A stretch of DNA of 64,000 nucleotides from DATAGF01 sp963834875 (GCA_963834875.1 CAWIDG010000012.1:7596-71595); one strand, 5' to 3'. Counted from the first letter of the stretch, positions 39,572-48,069 are shown. Numbers and translations are program-made. Notes: generated by a model from the letters alone, not told the origin.

Positions 39572-40279
39572 TTAGGGGTCGGCCAAGCCGCCGTCGTTGA
39601 CCAGCGGGGCCAGGTCGGCCATCGCCGTGACGAGCGCGACCCGGGCCACCGAGGGCGCCGCGGCCGCGAGCGGCAGGACCTGCCAGACCGTGCGGCGGAG
39701 GTAGGCGCCGGCCCACCGGCGGTAGCCGTCGCCGGTGCGCATGACGAGCGCCTGGACGCTGCGCAGGTTGTCCACCCGGTCGGCCAGCTTGAGCAGCTGC
39801 ACGTCGAACGGCGCGCTGGCCTGGAGGCGCGCGTAGTAGCCGCGCAGGTCGTCCGGGCGACGCGGCGCGGTCATCCAGTCGACGAGGTCGGCGACCTCCT
39901 CGCCGAAGCCGACCCGGATCTCGTCGATCGTGGTGACCGTGTCCTCGACCGTGTCGTGCAGCAGCGCCGCCTGGAGCACCTCGGGCCGGCGCACCCCCCA
40001 CTGCGACAGCTCCATCGCCACCCGCACCAGGTGCACCCAGTAGGGCGTGTCGCTCCCGTGGCGGCGCTGGTCGCCGTGTCGCGCGCGGGCGAAGGCGAGG
40101 GCCCGGCGCAGCGCCGTCCGGTGTCCCGGGTCCGGCAGCCCGGCGACGAAGTCGGTCCAGACCCGGTCGACCGTGTCGGGGGAGTCGAAGACGCCGGGCC
40201 AGGCGAGCGGCTCGGCGGACGGGTGCGCCGCGGCCCCCACCCCGTGCGGAGAGGGAGGACGGAGCGGGGTCGACGTCAT
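39572..40279 (-). CDS. HD-domain hydrolase related to RelA/SpoT (p)ppGpp hydrolases
   Basis: 235 residues. The HD motif is of the RelA/SpoT/MESH1 kind: ALAFARARHGDQRRHGSDTPYWVHLVRVAMEL, LLHDTVEDTVTTIDEI and LLKLADRVDNLRSV. No synthetase, TGS or ACT domain is present, so it may be a small alarmone hydrolase or a relative. The first ~45 residues are Pro-rich and low complexity. ATG 40279 overlaps the divergent PPX/GppA start, and a TAACCT box ends 7 nt upstream. Adjacency to PPX/GppA fits alarmone/polyphosphate metabolism. Confidence 0.83.
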   Translation of the reverse strand: MTSTPLRPPSPHGVGAAAHPSAEPLAWPGVFDSPDTVDRVWTDFVAGLPDPGHRTALRRALAFARARHGDQRRHGSDTPYWVHLVRVAMELSQWGVRRPEVLQAALLHDTVEDTVTTIDEIRVGFGEEVADLVDWMTAPRRPDDLRGYYARLQASAPFDVQLLKLADRVDNLRSVQALVMRTGDGYRRWAGAYLRRTVWQVLPLAAAAPSVARVALVTAMADLAPLVNDGGLADP

Positions 40280-41819
40280 GGGAACTAGGTTAGCGCCGGC
40301 GCCCGAGCGCCGGCTCGCGGTGATCGACATGGGGTCGAACACCTTCCGGCTGGTGGTGTTCCGCTACCGCAGCGGAGGCTCGTTCCAGCTCGTCGACGAG
40401 ATCCGCGACGTCGTCCGGCTGTCGGGCGGGGCGGGGCCCGACGGGCTGCGAGCCGAGGCGATCGAGCGCGCCGGCCACACGGTCCGGCTCTACGCGGCCT
40501 TCTGCGAGGCGGCCGGCCTCGACGACGTCGCGCCCGTGGCCACGAGCGCGGTCCGCGACGCGGCCAACGCGGCCGACGCCCTCGAGGCGCTGTCGGCGGG
40601 CGGGTCGCTCCCCGTGCGGATCCTGTCGGCCGAGGAGGAGGCGTGGTACGGCTACCTGGGCGCGGTCAACAGCACGACCCTCGGCGACGGGCACGTCCTC
40701 GACATCGGCGGCGGGAGCGTCCAGATCTCCCAGGTGGTCGGGCGCAAGCTCGGGCGCACCCTCTCCCGCCCACTCGGCGCCGTCCGCATGACCGAGCGCT
40801 TCCTCCCCCGGCAGCGCGCGTCGCGGGCCGATCTCAAGGCGCTGCGCAAGCACGTGGCCCGCGAGCTCGGCGACGTGGCCTGGCTGGAGCGCACGGGCGG
40901 GCGGATGGTGGGCATCGGCGGGACCATCCGGACGCTGGCCGCGATGCACCAGCGGCGCACGCGCTACGCGCTCGACGAGATCCACGGCTACCTCCTCAGC
41001 CGCGACGGCATCGAGGAGCTGATCGAGGCCATGGCCGAGCTGCCGGCGCGCGATCGCGGCCAGCTGCCGGGGCTGAAGCACGACCGCGCCGACATCACGC
41101 TGGCCGGGGCGACGGTGATCTCGACGGCGCTGGAGCACCTCGGCGTCGACGGCATCGAGATCTGCGCCCAGGGACTGCGGGAGGGGATCTTCTACGAGCG
41201 CTTCCTCGCGCCGGCCGACCCGCCGCTGATCGGGGACGTGCGCCGCCAGAGCGTCCTCAACCTCGTCGACATCTACCGCTGCGAGCGGCCGCACGCCGAG
41301 CGTGTCACCGAGCTCGCGCTGGCCGTGTACGACGAGCTCGCGCGGCTGGGCATCGTGGCCCTGGAGCACCCCGAGCGCGAGCTGCTCTGGGCGGCCGGGA
41401 TGCTGCACGACGCGGGCGTGATGGTCGACTACAACGACCACCACAAGCACGGGTACTACCTCGTGCTGAACGCCGGGCTGCCCGGCTTCCGCCACCGCGA
41501 GCTGGCCCTCGTCGCGCTGCTGGTGCGGGCCCACCGCAAGGCCCTGCCGAGCCCCGCCCCCCTCGAGAGCGTCCTCGACGCCGACGACGACGACCGCCTG
41601 ATGCGCCTCGCGGCGTGCCTGCGGCTGGCCGAGCAGCTCGAGCGCGGCCGCGCGGGTGGGATCCGGCAGGTGAGGATCGAGGCCCCGGACGGAACCGTCC
41701 GGCTCGCCGTCCAGGCAGAGGGCGACCCCGCGGTCGCGCTCTGGTCGGCCGCCCTCGAGGCGCCGGCCTTCGAGCGCGCCTTCGGCCGCCGCCTCGAGCT
41801 GACGGTGGACCAGCGCTAG
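40278..41819 (+). CDS. Exopolyphosphatase / pppGpp phosphatase family
   Basis: 513 residues. The N-terminal actin-like ATPase-fold domains carry VIDMGSNTFRLVVF, VATSAVRDAANA, AEEEAWYGYLGAV, DIGGGSVQIS and GIGGTIRTLA. The C-terminal HD-type region has MLHDAGVMVDYNDHHKHGYYLVLN and AHRKALP. Family enzymes degrade polyphosphate or convert pppGpp to ppGpp. ATG 40278 is kept because it leaves the first beta strand (RRLAVIDMG) intact, although it overlaps the divergent start. GTG 40320 would fit the shared promoter-like box at 40286 but truncates that strand. Confidence 0.9.
   Translation: MGTRLAPAPERRLAVIDMGSNTFRLVVFRYRSGGSFQLVDEIRDVVRLSGGAGPDGLRAEAIERAGHTVRLYAAFCEAAGLDDVAPVATSAVRDAANAADALEALSAGGSLPVRILSAEEEAWYGYLGAVNSTTLGDGHVLDIGGGSVQISQVVGRKLGRTLSRPLGAVRMTERFLPRQRASRADLKALRKHVARELGDVAWLERTGGRMVGIGGTIRTLAAMHQRRTRYALDEIHGYLLSRDGIEELIEAMAELPARDRGQLPGLKHDRADITLAGATVISTALEHLGVDGIEICAQGLREGIFYERFLAPADPPLIGDVRRQSVLNLVDIYRCERPHAERVTELALAVYDELARLGIVALEHPERELLWAAGMLHDAGVMVDYNDHHKHGYYLVLNAGLPGFRHRELALVALLVRAHRKALPSPAPLESVLDADDDDRLMRLAACLRLAEQLERGRAGGIRQVRIEAPDGTVRLAVQAEGDPAVALWSAALEAPAFERAFGRRLELTVDQR
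40286..40292. promoter_or_regulatory. Possible shared -10 element (HD hydrolase / PPX)
   Basis: CTAGGTTAG contains TAACCT on the minus strand (7 nt before ATG 40279) and TAGGTT on the plus strand. The minus reading fits a leaderless start; the plus reading would begin downstream of ATG 40278, so it is less certain. Confidence 0.4.
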
Positions 41820-42145
41820 CCGCCGGCGGCCACCACGCGGTAGCGGGCCGCCAGGTGCTCGACGATCCGCGCGCGGTGGTCACCCTGGATCTCGACCGTC
41901 CCCGCCTTCACGGCCCCGCCCGAGCCGCACATGCGCTTCAGCTCGGCCGCGACCCCGCGGAGGTCCGCGGGCGGGAGCCCGGTCACGAGCGTCACGGTCT
42001 TGCCGCGGCGCCCCGACGACGTGCGGCTGACGCGGACGATGCCGTCCCGGGGAGGGCCGGCCGCGGCGCCCTCGCCCTCGCGCGGCACGCGCACGCGGCC
42101 GCCCTCGGTGGAGTAGACGCGGCGGCTGTTGTCGGAAATCGTCAC
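41816..42145 (-). CDS. SUI1/YciH-like translation initiation factor
   Basis: 109 residues homologous to eIF1 (SUI1). The core reads IVRVSRTSSGRRGKTVTLVTGLP, LKRMCGSGGAVKAGTVEIQGDHRARIVEHL. Bacterial YciH proteins affect initiation fidelity. It starts at GTG 42145. The stop shares CTAG with the convergent PPX stop. Confidence 0.92.
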   Translation of the reverse strand: MTISDNSRRVYSTEGGRVRVPREGEGAAAGPPRDGIVRVSRTSSGRRGKTVTLVTGLPPADLRGVAAELKRMCGSGGAVKAGTVEIQGDHRARIVEHLAARYRVVAAGG

Positions 42146-42172
42146 CAGGTTTCGAGAGTATCTCGTCGTCTT

Positions 42173-42203
42173 ATCGGACCGATCCGGTTCTCTTTGATAG
42201 TGT
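42173..42203 (+). promoter_or_regulatory. cysH promoter with operator-like palindrome
   Basis: ATCGG-A-CCGAT (42173-42183) is a perfect inverted repeat that overlaps a second, CGGA-N4-TCCG. TAGTGT (42198-42203) ends 7 nt before GTG 42211. The palindrome occupies the -35 area, a typical repressor position for a sulfur-regulated gene. Confidence 0.45.
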
Positions 42204-42210
42204 CGCCCCC

Positions 42211-42930
42211 GTGAGCACCCTCGCGGTCTCCAACGAGGACTTTCGCATCATCTCCGACGAGCTGGAGGGCCGCCCGGCGGAGCACGTGCTGGCCTGGGCC
42301 GCCGACCGGTTCGCCGGGCGCATCGTCCTCACGTGCTCCTGGCAGATGCAGTCCTCGGTGCTCGTCGACATGATCGACCGCATCGGGGCCGAGGTCCGGA
42401 TCGTGGAGCTGGACACGGGCCTGCTCTTCCCCGAGACCTACGAGACCCGCGACCGGCTGATCGAGCGCTACGGCCTCGAGGTCGAGCGCATCGATCCCGA
42501 GCAGACCGTCGCCGAGCAGGAGCGCAGCGAGGGGCCGCAGCTCTGGCGGCGCGACCCCGACCGCTGCTGCGGCCTGCGAAAGGTCGCGCCCCTCGCGCGG
42601 GCCCTCGTGGGAATGGACGCGTGGATCACCGGCATCCGCCGCACCCAGAGCCCGGGGCGGCTCACCGCTCGGGTGGTCGACCTCGACGAGAGCCGCGGCG
42701 TCGTCAAGATCCAGCCGCTCGTCGACTGGAGCGACGAGGACGTGAGGGGCTACCTCTACGCCCACGACGTCCCCTACAACCCGCTCCACGACCAGGGGTA
42801 TCCGTCGATCGGCTGTGTACCCTGCACCCGAGCGGTCCGCGAGGGCGAGGACCCCCGCGCCGGCCGCTGGGCGCACGCCGGCAAGACCGAGTGCGGGATC
42901 CACCTGCCCTCGGGCCGGCCCGCCGACTGA
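42211..42930 (+). CDS. cysH: Assimilatory APS reductase
   Basis: 239 residues. The PAPS-reductase/ATP-pyrophosphatase fold shows LTCSWQMQSSVLVDMI, ELDTGLLFPETYE and the substrate segment WITGIRRTQSPGR. Two cysteine pairs (C119-C120 in DRCCGLRK and C202/C205 in GCVPCTR) bind a 4Fe-4S cluster, which marks the APS-using rather than PAPS-using type. Catalytic C228 is in the tail GKTECGIH. It reduces adenylyl sulfate to sulfite with thioredoxin. Confidence 0.94.
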   Translation: MSTLAVSNEDFRIISDELEGRPAEHVLAWAADRFAGRIVLTCSWQMQSSVLVDMIDRIGAEVRIVELDTGLLFPETYETRDRLIERYGLEVERIDPEQTVAEQERSEGPQLWRRDPDRCCGLRKVAPLARALVGMDAWITGIRRTQSPGRLTARVVDLDESRGVVKIQPLVDWSDEDVRGYLYAHDVPYNPLHDQGYPSIGCVPCTRAVREGEDPRAGRWAHAGKTECGIHLPSGRPAD

Positions 42931-42981
42931 CGGCAACGAGGACGACCGGGGCGACGGGCCCCGAGGGAGGGCTCTCCGAGA

Positions 42982-43539
42982 GTGAGTGAGCGCGACGGCT
43001 TCACCCTGTGGTTCACCGGGCTCTCCGGCTCGGGCAAGACGACGGTCGCCGAGGCCGTCGGCTCCGAGCTCGAGCGCCGCGGCCTGCTGGTCGAGTACCT
43101 CGACGGCGACGTCGTCCGCACCCACCTCTCCAAGGGCCTCGGGTTCTCGAAGGAGGACCGCGACACCAACATCGAGCGCATCGGCTGGGTCGCCAGCCGC
43201 CTCACCCGCGCAGGGGCGGTCACGCTCGTCTCGGCGATCTCCCCGTACATCGAGACCCGCGCGGCCGCGCGCCGGATGGTCGAGGAGTTCGGGGCCTTCG
43301 TCGAGGTGTTCGTCAACGCGTCGGTGGAGGAGTGCGCTCGCCGCGACACGAAGGGGCTGTACGCGAAGGCGTTCGCCGGCGAGATCAAGGAGTTCACCGG
43401 CGTGAGCGACCCGTACGAGCCGCCGCCGGCCCCCGACGTGCACATCCGCACCGAGCAGGAGTCGCCCGACGACAGCGCGGCGCGCGTCCTGGCCGAGCTG
43501 GAGGCCCGCGGCCTCGTCGGCCGCGCGGTGACCGCGTAG
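42982..43539 (+). CDS. cysC: Adenylylsulfate kinase
   Basis: 185 residues. P-loop GLSGSGKT at 13-20, EYLDGDVVRTHLSKGLGFSKEDRDTNIERIG with the APS-binding DGD and RDxNI motifs, and SAISPYIETR. It phosphorylates APS to PAPS. GTG 42982 is used; a second GTG four bases on is out of frame. It follows cysH by 51 bp, so one unit encodes both APS consumers, with PAPS perhaps intended for sulfotransferases (inference). Confidence 0.94.
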   Translation: MSERDGFTLWFTGLSGSGKTTVAEAVGSELERRGLLVEYLDGDVVRTHLSKGLGFSKEDRDTNIERIGWVASRLTRAGAVTLVSAISPYIETRAAARRMVEEFGAFVEVFVNASVEECARRDTKGLYAKAFAGEIKEFTGVSDPYEPPPAPDVHIRTEQESPDDSAARVLAELEARGLVGRAVTA

Positions 43540-43541
43540 CC

Positions 43542-44370
43542 GCCGGCCGGGCCGACCTCCACCTCCACACCGTCGCCTCCGACGGCTCGCTCGAGCCCGA
43601 GGCGCTGGTCGGGCTGGCGGCGGCCTCGGGGGTCGGCGTCCTGGCCGTCACCGACCACGACACGATCGACGGCGTCGCCGCGGCGCTGCGCGCCGGCCTG
43701 CGTCACGGCGTGCGGGTCGTCCCGGGGGTCGAGCTCTCCCTGAGGGCCCCATCGGGGTCGCTGCACCTGCTCGGCTACTTCCGCGATCCGGTGCCACGGC
43801 CGCTCGTCGAGCGGCTCGCCCAGCTGCGCGCGGCTCGCGAGGCAGCGGGCGCGGGCCATGGTGGAGCGGCTCGCCGCGGCCGGGGCCCCGATCTCGTTCG
43901 AGGACGTGGCCGCCCGCGCGGCCGGGCCGATCGGCCGGCCCCACCTGGCCGATGCCGTCGCCGCCGCGGGTCACGCGCGCGACCGCCAGGACGCCTTCGA
44001 CCGCTTCCTCGCAGACGACGGCCCCGCGTTCGTCCCCCACCGGGCGCTCGCCCCCGAGGAGGCCGTCCGGCTGGTCGCCGACTCGGGCGGCGCGGCCGCG
44101 CTCGCCCACCCCGCGTCCCTCCGCATGGCGCCCGACCGGCTCGCGTCCCTCGTCGCGCGGCTCGCATCCGCCGGCCTGCGCGGGATCGAGGTCCACCGGC
44201 CCGACCACACCCCCGAGCGCCGCGACGCCTACGCCGCCCTGGCCCGCCGCCACGGGCTGGTCGCGACGGGCGGCTCCGACTTCCACGGGCCCGAGGAGGA
44301 GCTGCGGCCCGGCGACACCGGGACCCCTCCCCTGCCGCCCGACGCGATCGACCGGCTGCTCCCGGCGTGA
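43542..44370 (+). CDS. PHP-domain phosphoesterase (one frameshift)
   Basis: About 275 residues of the PHP family (RNase AM / nucleoside 3',5'-bisphosphate phosphatase type). Metal-binding motifs in order: ADLHLHTVASDGSLEPEAL, AVTDHDTIDG, PGVELS, ALAHPASL, IEVHRPDHTPE and TGGSDFHGP. One frame change near 43855 splits the gene. No standard start codon is in frame next to AGRADLHLH, so translation probably begins inside cysC in a frame obscured by an indel; the start given is approximate. If it hydrolyses PAP, it would complement the preceding sulfur-assimilation genes. Confidence 0.83.
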
Positions 44371-44386
44371 CGCGGAGGCGATCCGC

Positions 44387-44392
44387 TACGTT
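44387..44392 (+). promoter_or_regulatory. -10-like box for oligoendopeptidase F
   Basis: TACGTT followed by 6 nt and then GTG 44399. Confidence 0.45.
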
Positions 44393-44398
44393 GGCGGC

Positions 44399-46201
44399 GT
44401 GACCACGACGGCCGGCGCCGCCCCCGTCCCGACCGGCCCGCGGGCCGCCGGGATCCACTGGGACCTGTCCCCGCTCGTCTCCGGCGCCGACGAGGCGCGG
44501 CGGCGGCTGGAGGCCGGCCTGGACCGCGCCCGCGAGTTCGAGCGCCGGTACCGCGGCACGCTCGCGACCATCGAGCCGCCCGGGCTCGCCGAGGCGCTCG
44601 AGGAGCTCTCCGCGATCGACAACGAGCTCTCGCGGGTGAGCTCGTACGTCCACCTGCGCGAGTCGGTCGACGTGACCTCGCAGGAGAACAAGGACCTGTC
44701 GGCGGCGGTCGACCGCGCGCTCGTCGAGGCCGCCAACGCGCTGCGGTTCTTCGACCTCGAGTGGATCGCGCTGCCGGAGGAGCGCGCACGGGAGCTGTAC
44801 GACTCCCCCGAGGCATCGCGCGACCGCCACTACCTCGTCGCGCTGCGCCGCTTCGCGCCGCACACGCTGTCCGAGCCCGAGGAGCGGATGCTCGCCGAGC
44901 GCGGGCCGGCGGCGGTCAGCGCCTGGCAGACCCTCTTCGGCCGCATCACCTCGACCCTGGAGGTGCCGTTCGACGCCGGGGAGGGTGAGGAGCCCCACAC
45001 GATCGACCGGCTGCTCGCGCACGTCCGGGACCCCGACCGAGACCTCCGCCGCCGCGCGCTCGAGACGCTCTACGACGCCCTCGGCCCGCACGCCGACACC
45101 CTCGCGCACACCTACGACACGCTCGTGGGCGATCGCCTCGCGATGGACCGCCTCCGCCACTACACGGCGCCGATGGACCCCACCCACCTCCGCAACGAGC
45201 TGCCCGGCGAGGTGGTCGACCGCATGCTCGATGCCGTGGAGCAGCACTACCGCGTCGCCCACCGCTGGTTCCGGGTGAAGGCGGGGATCCTCGGCCTCGA
45301 GCGCCTGGAGCTGCACGACCAGTACGCGCCGATCGGCGAGTTCCGGGCGGTGGACTACCCCGAGGCCCGGCGCCTGATCGACGAGTCGTTCGGGCGCTTC
45401 TCGCCCCGGGTCGCCGGCATCGCCGGCGCGTTCTTCGACGAGCGGCGCGTCGATGCCGAGCCGCGCGCGGGCAAGCGCGGCGGCGCCTTCTGCGCGCCCG
45501 TGGCCCAGGACGCGTCGCCCTACGTGCTCATGAACTTCACGGACCGCATGGACGACGTGATGACGCTGGCCCACGAGCTCGGCCACGGGATGCACTTCAC
45601 GCTCGCCTCGGAGGAGCAGACCGCGCTGTCGGCGGGCACCGGCCTCGCGCTCGCCGAGGTCCCCTCGACCTTCGCGGAGCTGCTGGCGTTCGACCACCTG
45701 ATGGTCACCGAGACCGACCCGGCGACCCGCCGGGCGCTCGTCTCCGAGCGGGTCGAGGGCTCGTTCGCGACCGTCTTCCGCCAGACCGTGCTGACGCGCT
45801 ACGAGCAGCGCGCCTACGCCCTGCGCGACGAGGGCCGCGCCCTCACGCCGGAGCGGCTCTCGGACATCTGGTTCGAGGAGAACCGGAAGTACTACGGCGA
45901 CTCGGTCCTGCTGCCGGAGCGCTACCGGCTGGGGTGGTCCTACATCCCCCACTTCATCTCGACCCGCTTCTACACGTACGCCTACGTCTTCGCGCACCTC
46001 GCCACGCTCGCGCTCTACGCGCGCTACCGGGAGCGGGGCGCCGGGTTCGTCGACGACTACCTCGGGTTCCTGGCCGCCGGCGGGTCGATGGCGCCGGCCG
46101 AGCTGCTGGGCTCGCTGGGGGTCGATCTCGACGACCCGGCGGTCTGGGAGCCGGGCTTCGCCGAGATGGAGCGGATGGTCGAGGTGGCCGAGGCCGGCTG
46201 A
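44399..46201 (+). CDS. pepF: M3B oligoendopeptidase F
   Basis: 600 residues. The zinc site is HEXXH in TLAHELGHGMHFTLAS, with the third-ligand helix LAEVPSTFAELLAFDHLM. N-terminal PepF text includes GIHWDLSPLVSG and SRVSSYVHLRESVDV; the C-terminal part has WSYIPHFISTRFYTYAYVFAHL. It is a cytosolic peptidase that cleaves peptides of about 7-17 residues. GTG 44399 has a TACGTT box upstream. Intact with no frame change. Confidence 0.95.
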   Translation: MTTTAGAAPVPTGPRAAGIHWDLSPLVSGADEARRRLEAGLDRAREFERRYRGTLATIEPPGLAEALEELSAIDNELSRVSSYVHLRESVDVTSQENKDLSAAVDRALVEAANALRFFDLEWIALPEERARELYDSPEASRDRHYLVALRRFAPHTLSEPEERMLAERGPAAVSAWQTLFGRITSTLEVPFDAGEGEEPHTIDRLLAHVRDPDRDLRRRALETLYDALGPHADTLAHTYDTLVGDRLAMDRLRHYTAPMDPTHLRNELPGEVVDRMLDAVEQHYRVAHRWFRVKAGILGLERLELHDQYAPIGEFRAVDYPEARRLIDESFGRFSPRVAGIAGAFFDERRVDAEPRAGKRGGAFCAPVAQDASPYVLMNFTDRMDDVMTLAHELGHGMHFTLASEEQTALSAGTGLALAEVPSTFAELLAFDHLMVTETDPATRRALVSERVEGSFATVFRQTVLTRYEQRAYALRDEGRALTPERLSDIWFEENRKYYGDSVLLPERYRLGWSYIPHFISTRFYTYAYVFAHLATLALYARYRERGAGFVDDYLGFLAAGGSMAPAELLGSLGVDLDDPAVWEPGFAEMERMVEVAEAG

Positions 46202-46226
46202 GGCGGTCGGCGGGGGCGCGCGCGGT

Positions 46227-46697
46227 CTAGACCTTCGAGGCCTTCTTCGACGCCTTCAGCGGGTTGAGCGCCTTCTGCACCTGCTCGGGCAGATCGCCGA
46301 TCGGGTAGAGCTGGCGGCCGCACTCGCCGCCGCTGCGGGTGGGCCGGGCGTGGCAGGTCACCGGGGTGCTCCACACGGCGACGGTGCGGTGGCCGCGGTC
46401 GCAGAGGAAGACCTTCGCCTGGCGCCCCGATGCCGGGCCCACCGGCGTCGGGATGGCCTCTTCGGCCAGCTCCTCCTCGGCGGCGAGGATCGCCGGATCG
46501 GGCTCCTCCTCGGCCTCGGCCGGCTCGGGGGCGGCATCCTCCGGAGCCTCGGGCTCGGGGGCGGCATCCTCCGGAGCCTCGGGCTCGGGCTCGGATGCCT
46601 CGGCGGCCGCCGGCTCCACCTCGGCCGCGGGCTCCTCCGCCGGGGCCTCCGCCTCCTGCTCCTCGACCGCCTCTGCGGCCTCCTGGCTCTCGCTCAT
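46227..46697 (-). CDS. Acidic-repeat protein with C-terminal zinc-ribbon-like domain
   Basis: 156 residues. The first ~85 residues are almost entirely Ala/Glu/Pro and include a tandem 10-residue repeat (EPEAPEDAAP). The conserved-looking C-terminal half has VFLCDRGHRTVAVWSTPVTCHA and SGGECGRQLYPIGDLP, with spaced Cys/His that could hold zinc, and ends in a Lys-rich tail (KASKKASKV). No family recognised. ATG 46697 follows GGAGGAG, so this gene has a conventional ribosome site. Confidence 0.65.
   Translation of the reverse strand: MSESQEAAEAVEEQEAEAPAEEPAAEVEPAAAEASEPEPEAPEDAAPEPEAPEDAAPEPAEAEEEPDPAILAAEEELAEEAIPTPVGPASGRQAKVFLCDRGHRTVAVWSTPVTCHARPTRSGGECGRQLYPIGDLPEQVQKALNPLKASKKASKV
46522..46581. 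repeat. 30-bp tandem repeat (two units)
   Basis: Two consecutive identical 30-bp units inside the acidic-repeat gene, encoding the ten-residue EPEAPEDAAP unit twice. Copy number may vary between strains. Confidence 0.85.
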
Positions 46698-46747
46698 CGC
46701 TCCTCCGCCTGGCTCGGGACCCGGGGAGGATAGCGCGGCGGCCCCGC

Positions 46748-47131
46748 CTACCGGCCCTTCTCGAGCAGCCTGGCCGCCTGCTGCCCGCGCAGCCGCTCGA
46801 AGTTGGCCATCGCGCGGTCGAAGCCCACGATGCCGGGGTCGAGCAGCGCCCGCGTCCGCCAGAGGCGGTACTCGGCGAAGTGGCTCGGGTTCACGCCGAG
46901 CACGCTCGCGAGGCGCTCGAGCTGCTCGGGCGTCGGGGGCGCGCCCGAGCCGGTGGAGAGCTGGTGCAGACGCGTCCGGCTGATCGCGATCCCCTCGGCC
47001 CGGAGCAGGCCGGCCAGCGCGCCGATGGTCAGCCGCCTCTTCGCGAGGAGCAGGGGCAGGGCGACGCTGAGCGGCTCGTCGGCGACGCTCGGGCGCGCCT
47101 GCCGCCCGTCGGGCATGGGCTGCGGGACCAT
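46748..47131 (-). CDS. XRE-type helix-turn-helix regulator
   Basis: 127 residues from ATG 47131; an upstream start at 47176 is also open. The HTH reads RRLTIGALAGLLRAEGIAISRTRLHQLSTGSG with PPTPEQLERLASVLGV after it, a lambda-repressor-like domain. It continues NPSHFAEYRLWRTRALLDP, resembling the short regulators common in mycobacteria and relatives. A TAGGCT box lies 10 nt before 47131. The target is unknown. Confidence 0.75.
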   Translation of the reverse strand: MVPQPMPDGRQARPSVADEPLSVALPLLLAKRRLTIGALAGLLRAEGIAISRTRLHQLSTGSGAPPTPEQLERLASVLGVNPSHFAEYRLWRTRALLDPGIVGFDRAMANFERLRGQQAARLLEKGR

Positions 47132-47204
47132 CGGGAGGTTGAGCCTACGATCCCGGCCCGCCGGGGGGAAGGGCACGGCGGCGGATGTTCCGTTTCCGCC
47201 GGGC

Positions 47205-47210
47205 TAGCCT
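47205..47210 (+). promoter_or_regulatory. -10-like box for the methyltransferase
   Basis: TAGCCT followed by 7 nt and then GTG 47218; this favours GTG over the ATG at 47185. Confidence 0.45.
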
Positions 47211-47217
47211 GACGGAT

Positions 47218-47943
47218 GTGGACGATTCGCTCGTCGCGTTCGACCCCATCCGGGATGACGTCGAGGTCGGGCCGGTGGTCCTCACGATCCTGCGGCCGCG
47301 GAGCGCCGAGGAGCTCATCGACGAGGACGACTACGCCCGGGACGAGCGCCTCCCGTACTGGGCCGACCTCTGGCCGAGCGGAATCGTCCTCGCCGAGCGA
47401 CTGAGCGCCCGGCCGCTCGCCGGGACGAGGGCCGTCGAGCTCGGCTGCGGCGTCGGCGTCCCCGCCATCGTCGCGGCGCTCGGCGGCGCCGACGTGCTCG
47501 CCACCGACTGGTACCCGGAGGCCCTGGCGTTCACCCGCGCCAACGCCGCCGCCGCCGGGGCCCGGGTGGAGACGATGGCGGTCGACTGGAGGCAGCCGCC
47601 TGCCGCGCTCCTCGCCCGCGAGCCCGGCCGACCTCGTCATCGGCGCCGACCTCCTCTACGAGGCGCGCAACGGCGGCGCCCTCGCCGCCCTCCTGCCCCG
47701 GCTGCTCCGCCCGGGGGGCGAGGCCCTGATCGCCGACCCGCGGCGGCCCCACGCCGCCGCGCTGCTCGAGCCCCTCCGCGCCGCCGGTTGGGGCCACGCG
47801 CGCGAGGACGTCCGCTACGGCGGCCGCCCCGACGAGTCGGGCGCCGTCGTCCACCTGCACCGGCTCGTCGGCCCCGGGAGCCTGATGCGATTTCGGGTCT
47901 CGCCGCGGGGTGGGCTACACTGGTCCGCGAGCGATCCTCGGTA
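47218..47943 (+). CDS. Class I SAM methyltransferase (one frameshift)
   Basis: About 240 residues resembling the small METTL21/nicotinamide-N-methyltransferase-like group. Signatures: YWADLWPSGIVLAERL, SAM loop AVELGCGVGVPAIVAAL, ATDWYPEALAFTRANA, then after a frame change near 47622 ADLVIGADLLYEARNGGALAALL. The strand order ends with AVVHLHRLVGPG. The only in-frame stop is the TAG at 47941-47943, inside tRNA-Asn, so the gene overlaps the tRNA by 9 bp, unless a further indel hides an earlier stop. Confidence 0.8.
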
Positions 47944-48006
47944 GCTCAATGGTAGAGCATCCGGCTGTTAACCGGAGGGTTGGGGGTTCGAGTCCCTCCC
48001 GAGGAG
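47935..48006 (+). tRNA. tRNA-Asn (anticodon GTT)
   Basis: 72 nt without encoded CCA. The acceptor stem TCCTCGG pairs with CCGAGGA (7/7). D arm GCTCAATGGTAGAGC, anticodon arm TCCGG-CTGTTAA-CCGGA with anticodon GTT, and T loop TTCGAGT. It follows the methyltransferase directly. Confidence 0.96.
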
Positions 48007-48013
48007 TCACCCG

Positions 48014-48038
48014 AAAGCCCTGCTAACGCGGGCCTTTT
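48014..48038 (+). terminator. Intrinsic terminator after tRNA-Asn
   Basis: Stem AAAGCCCTGC / GCGGGCCTTT with loop TAAC and one mismatch, running into TTTT; 7 nt after the tRNA. Confidence 0.8.
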
Positions 48039-48069
48039 GACGTTCTCTCCCACGGCGCCATGGGAAGCC

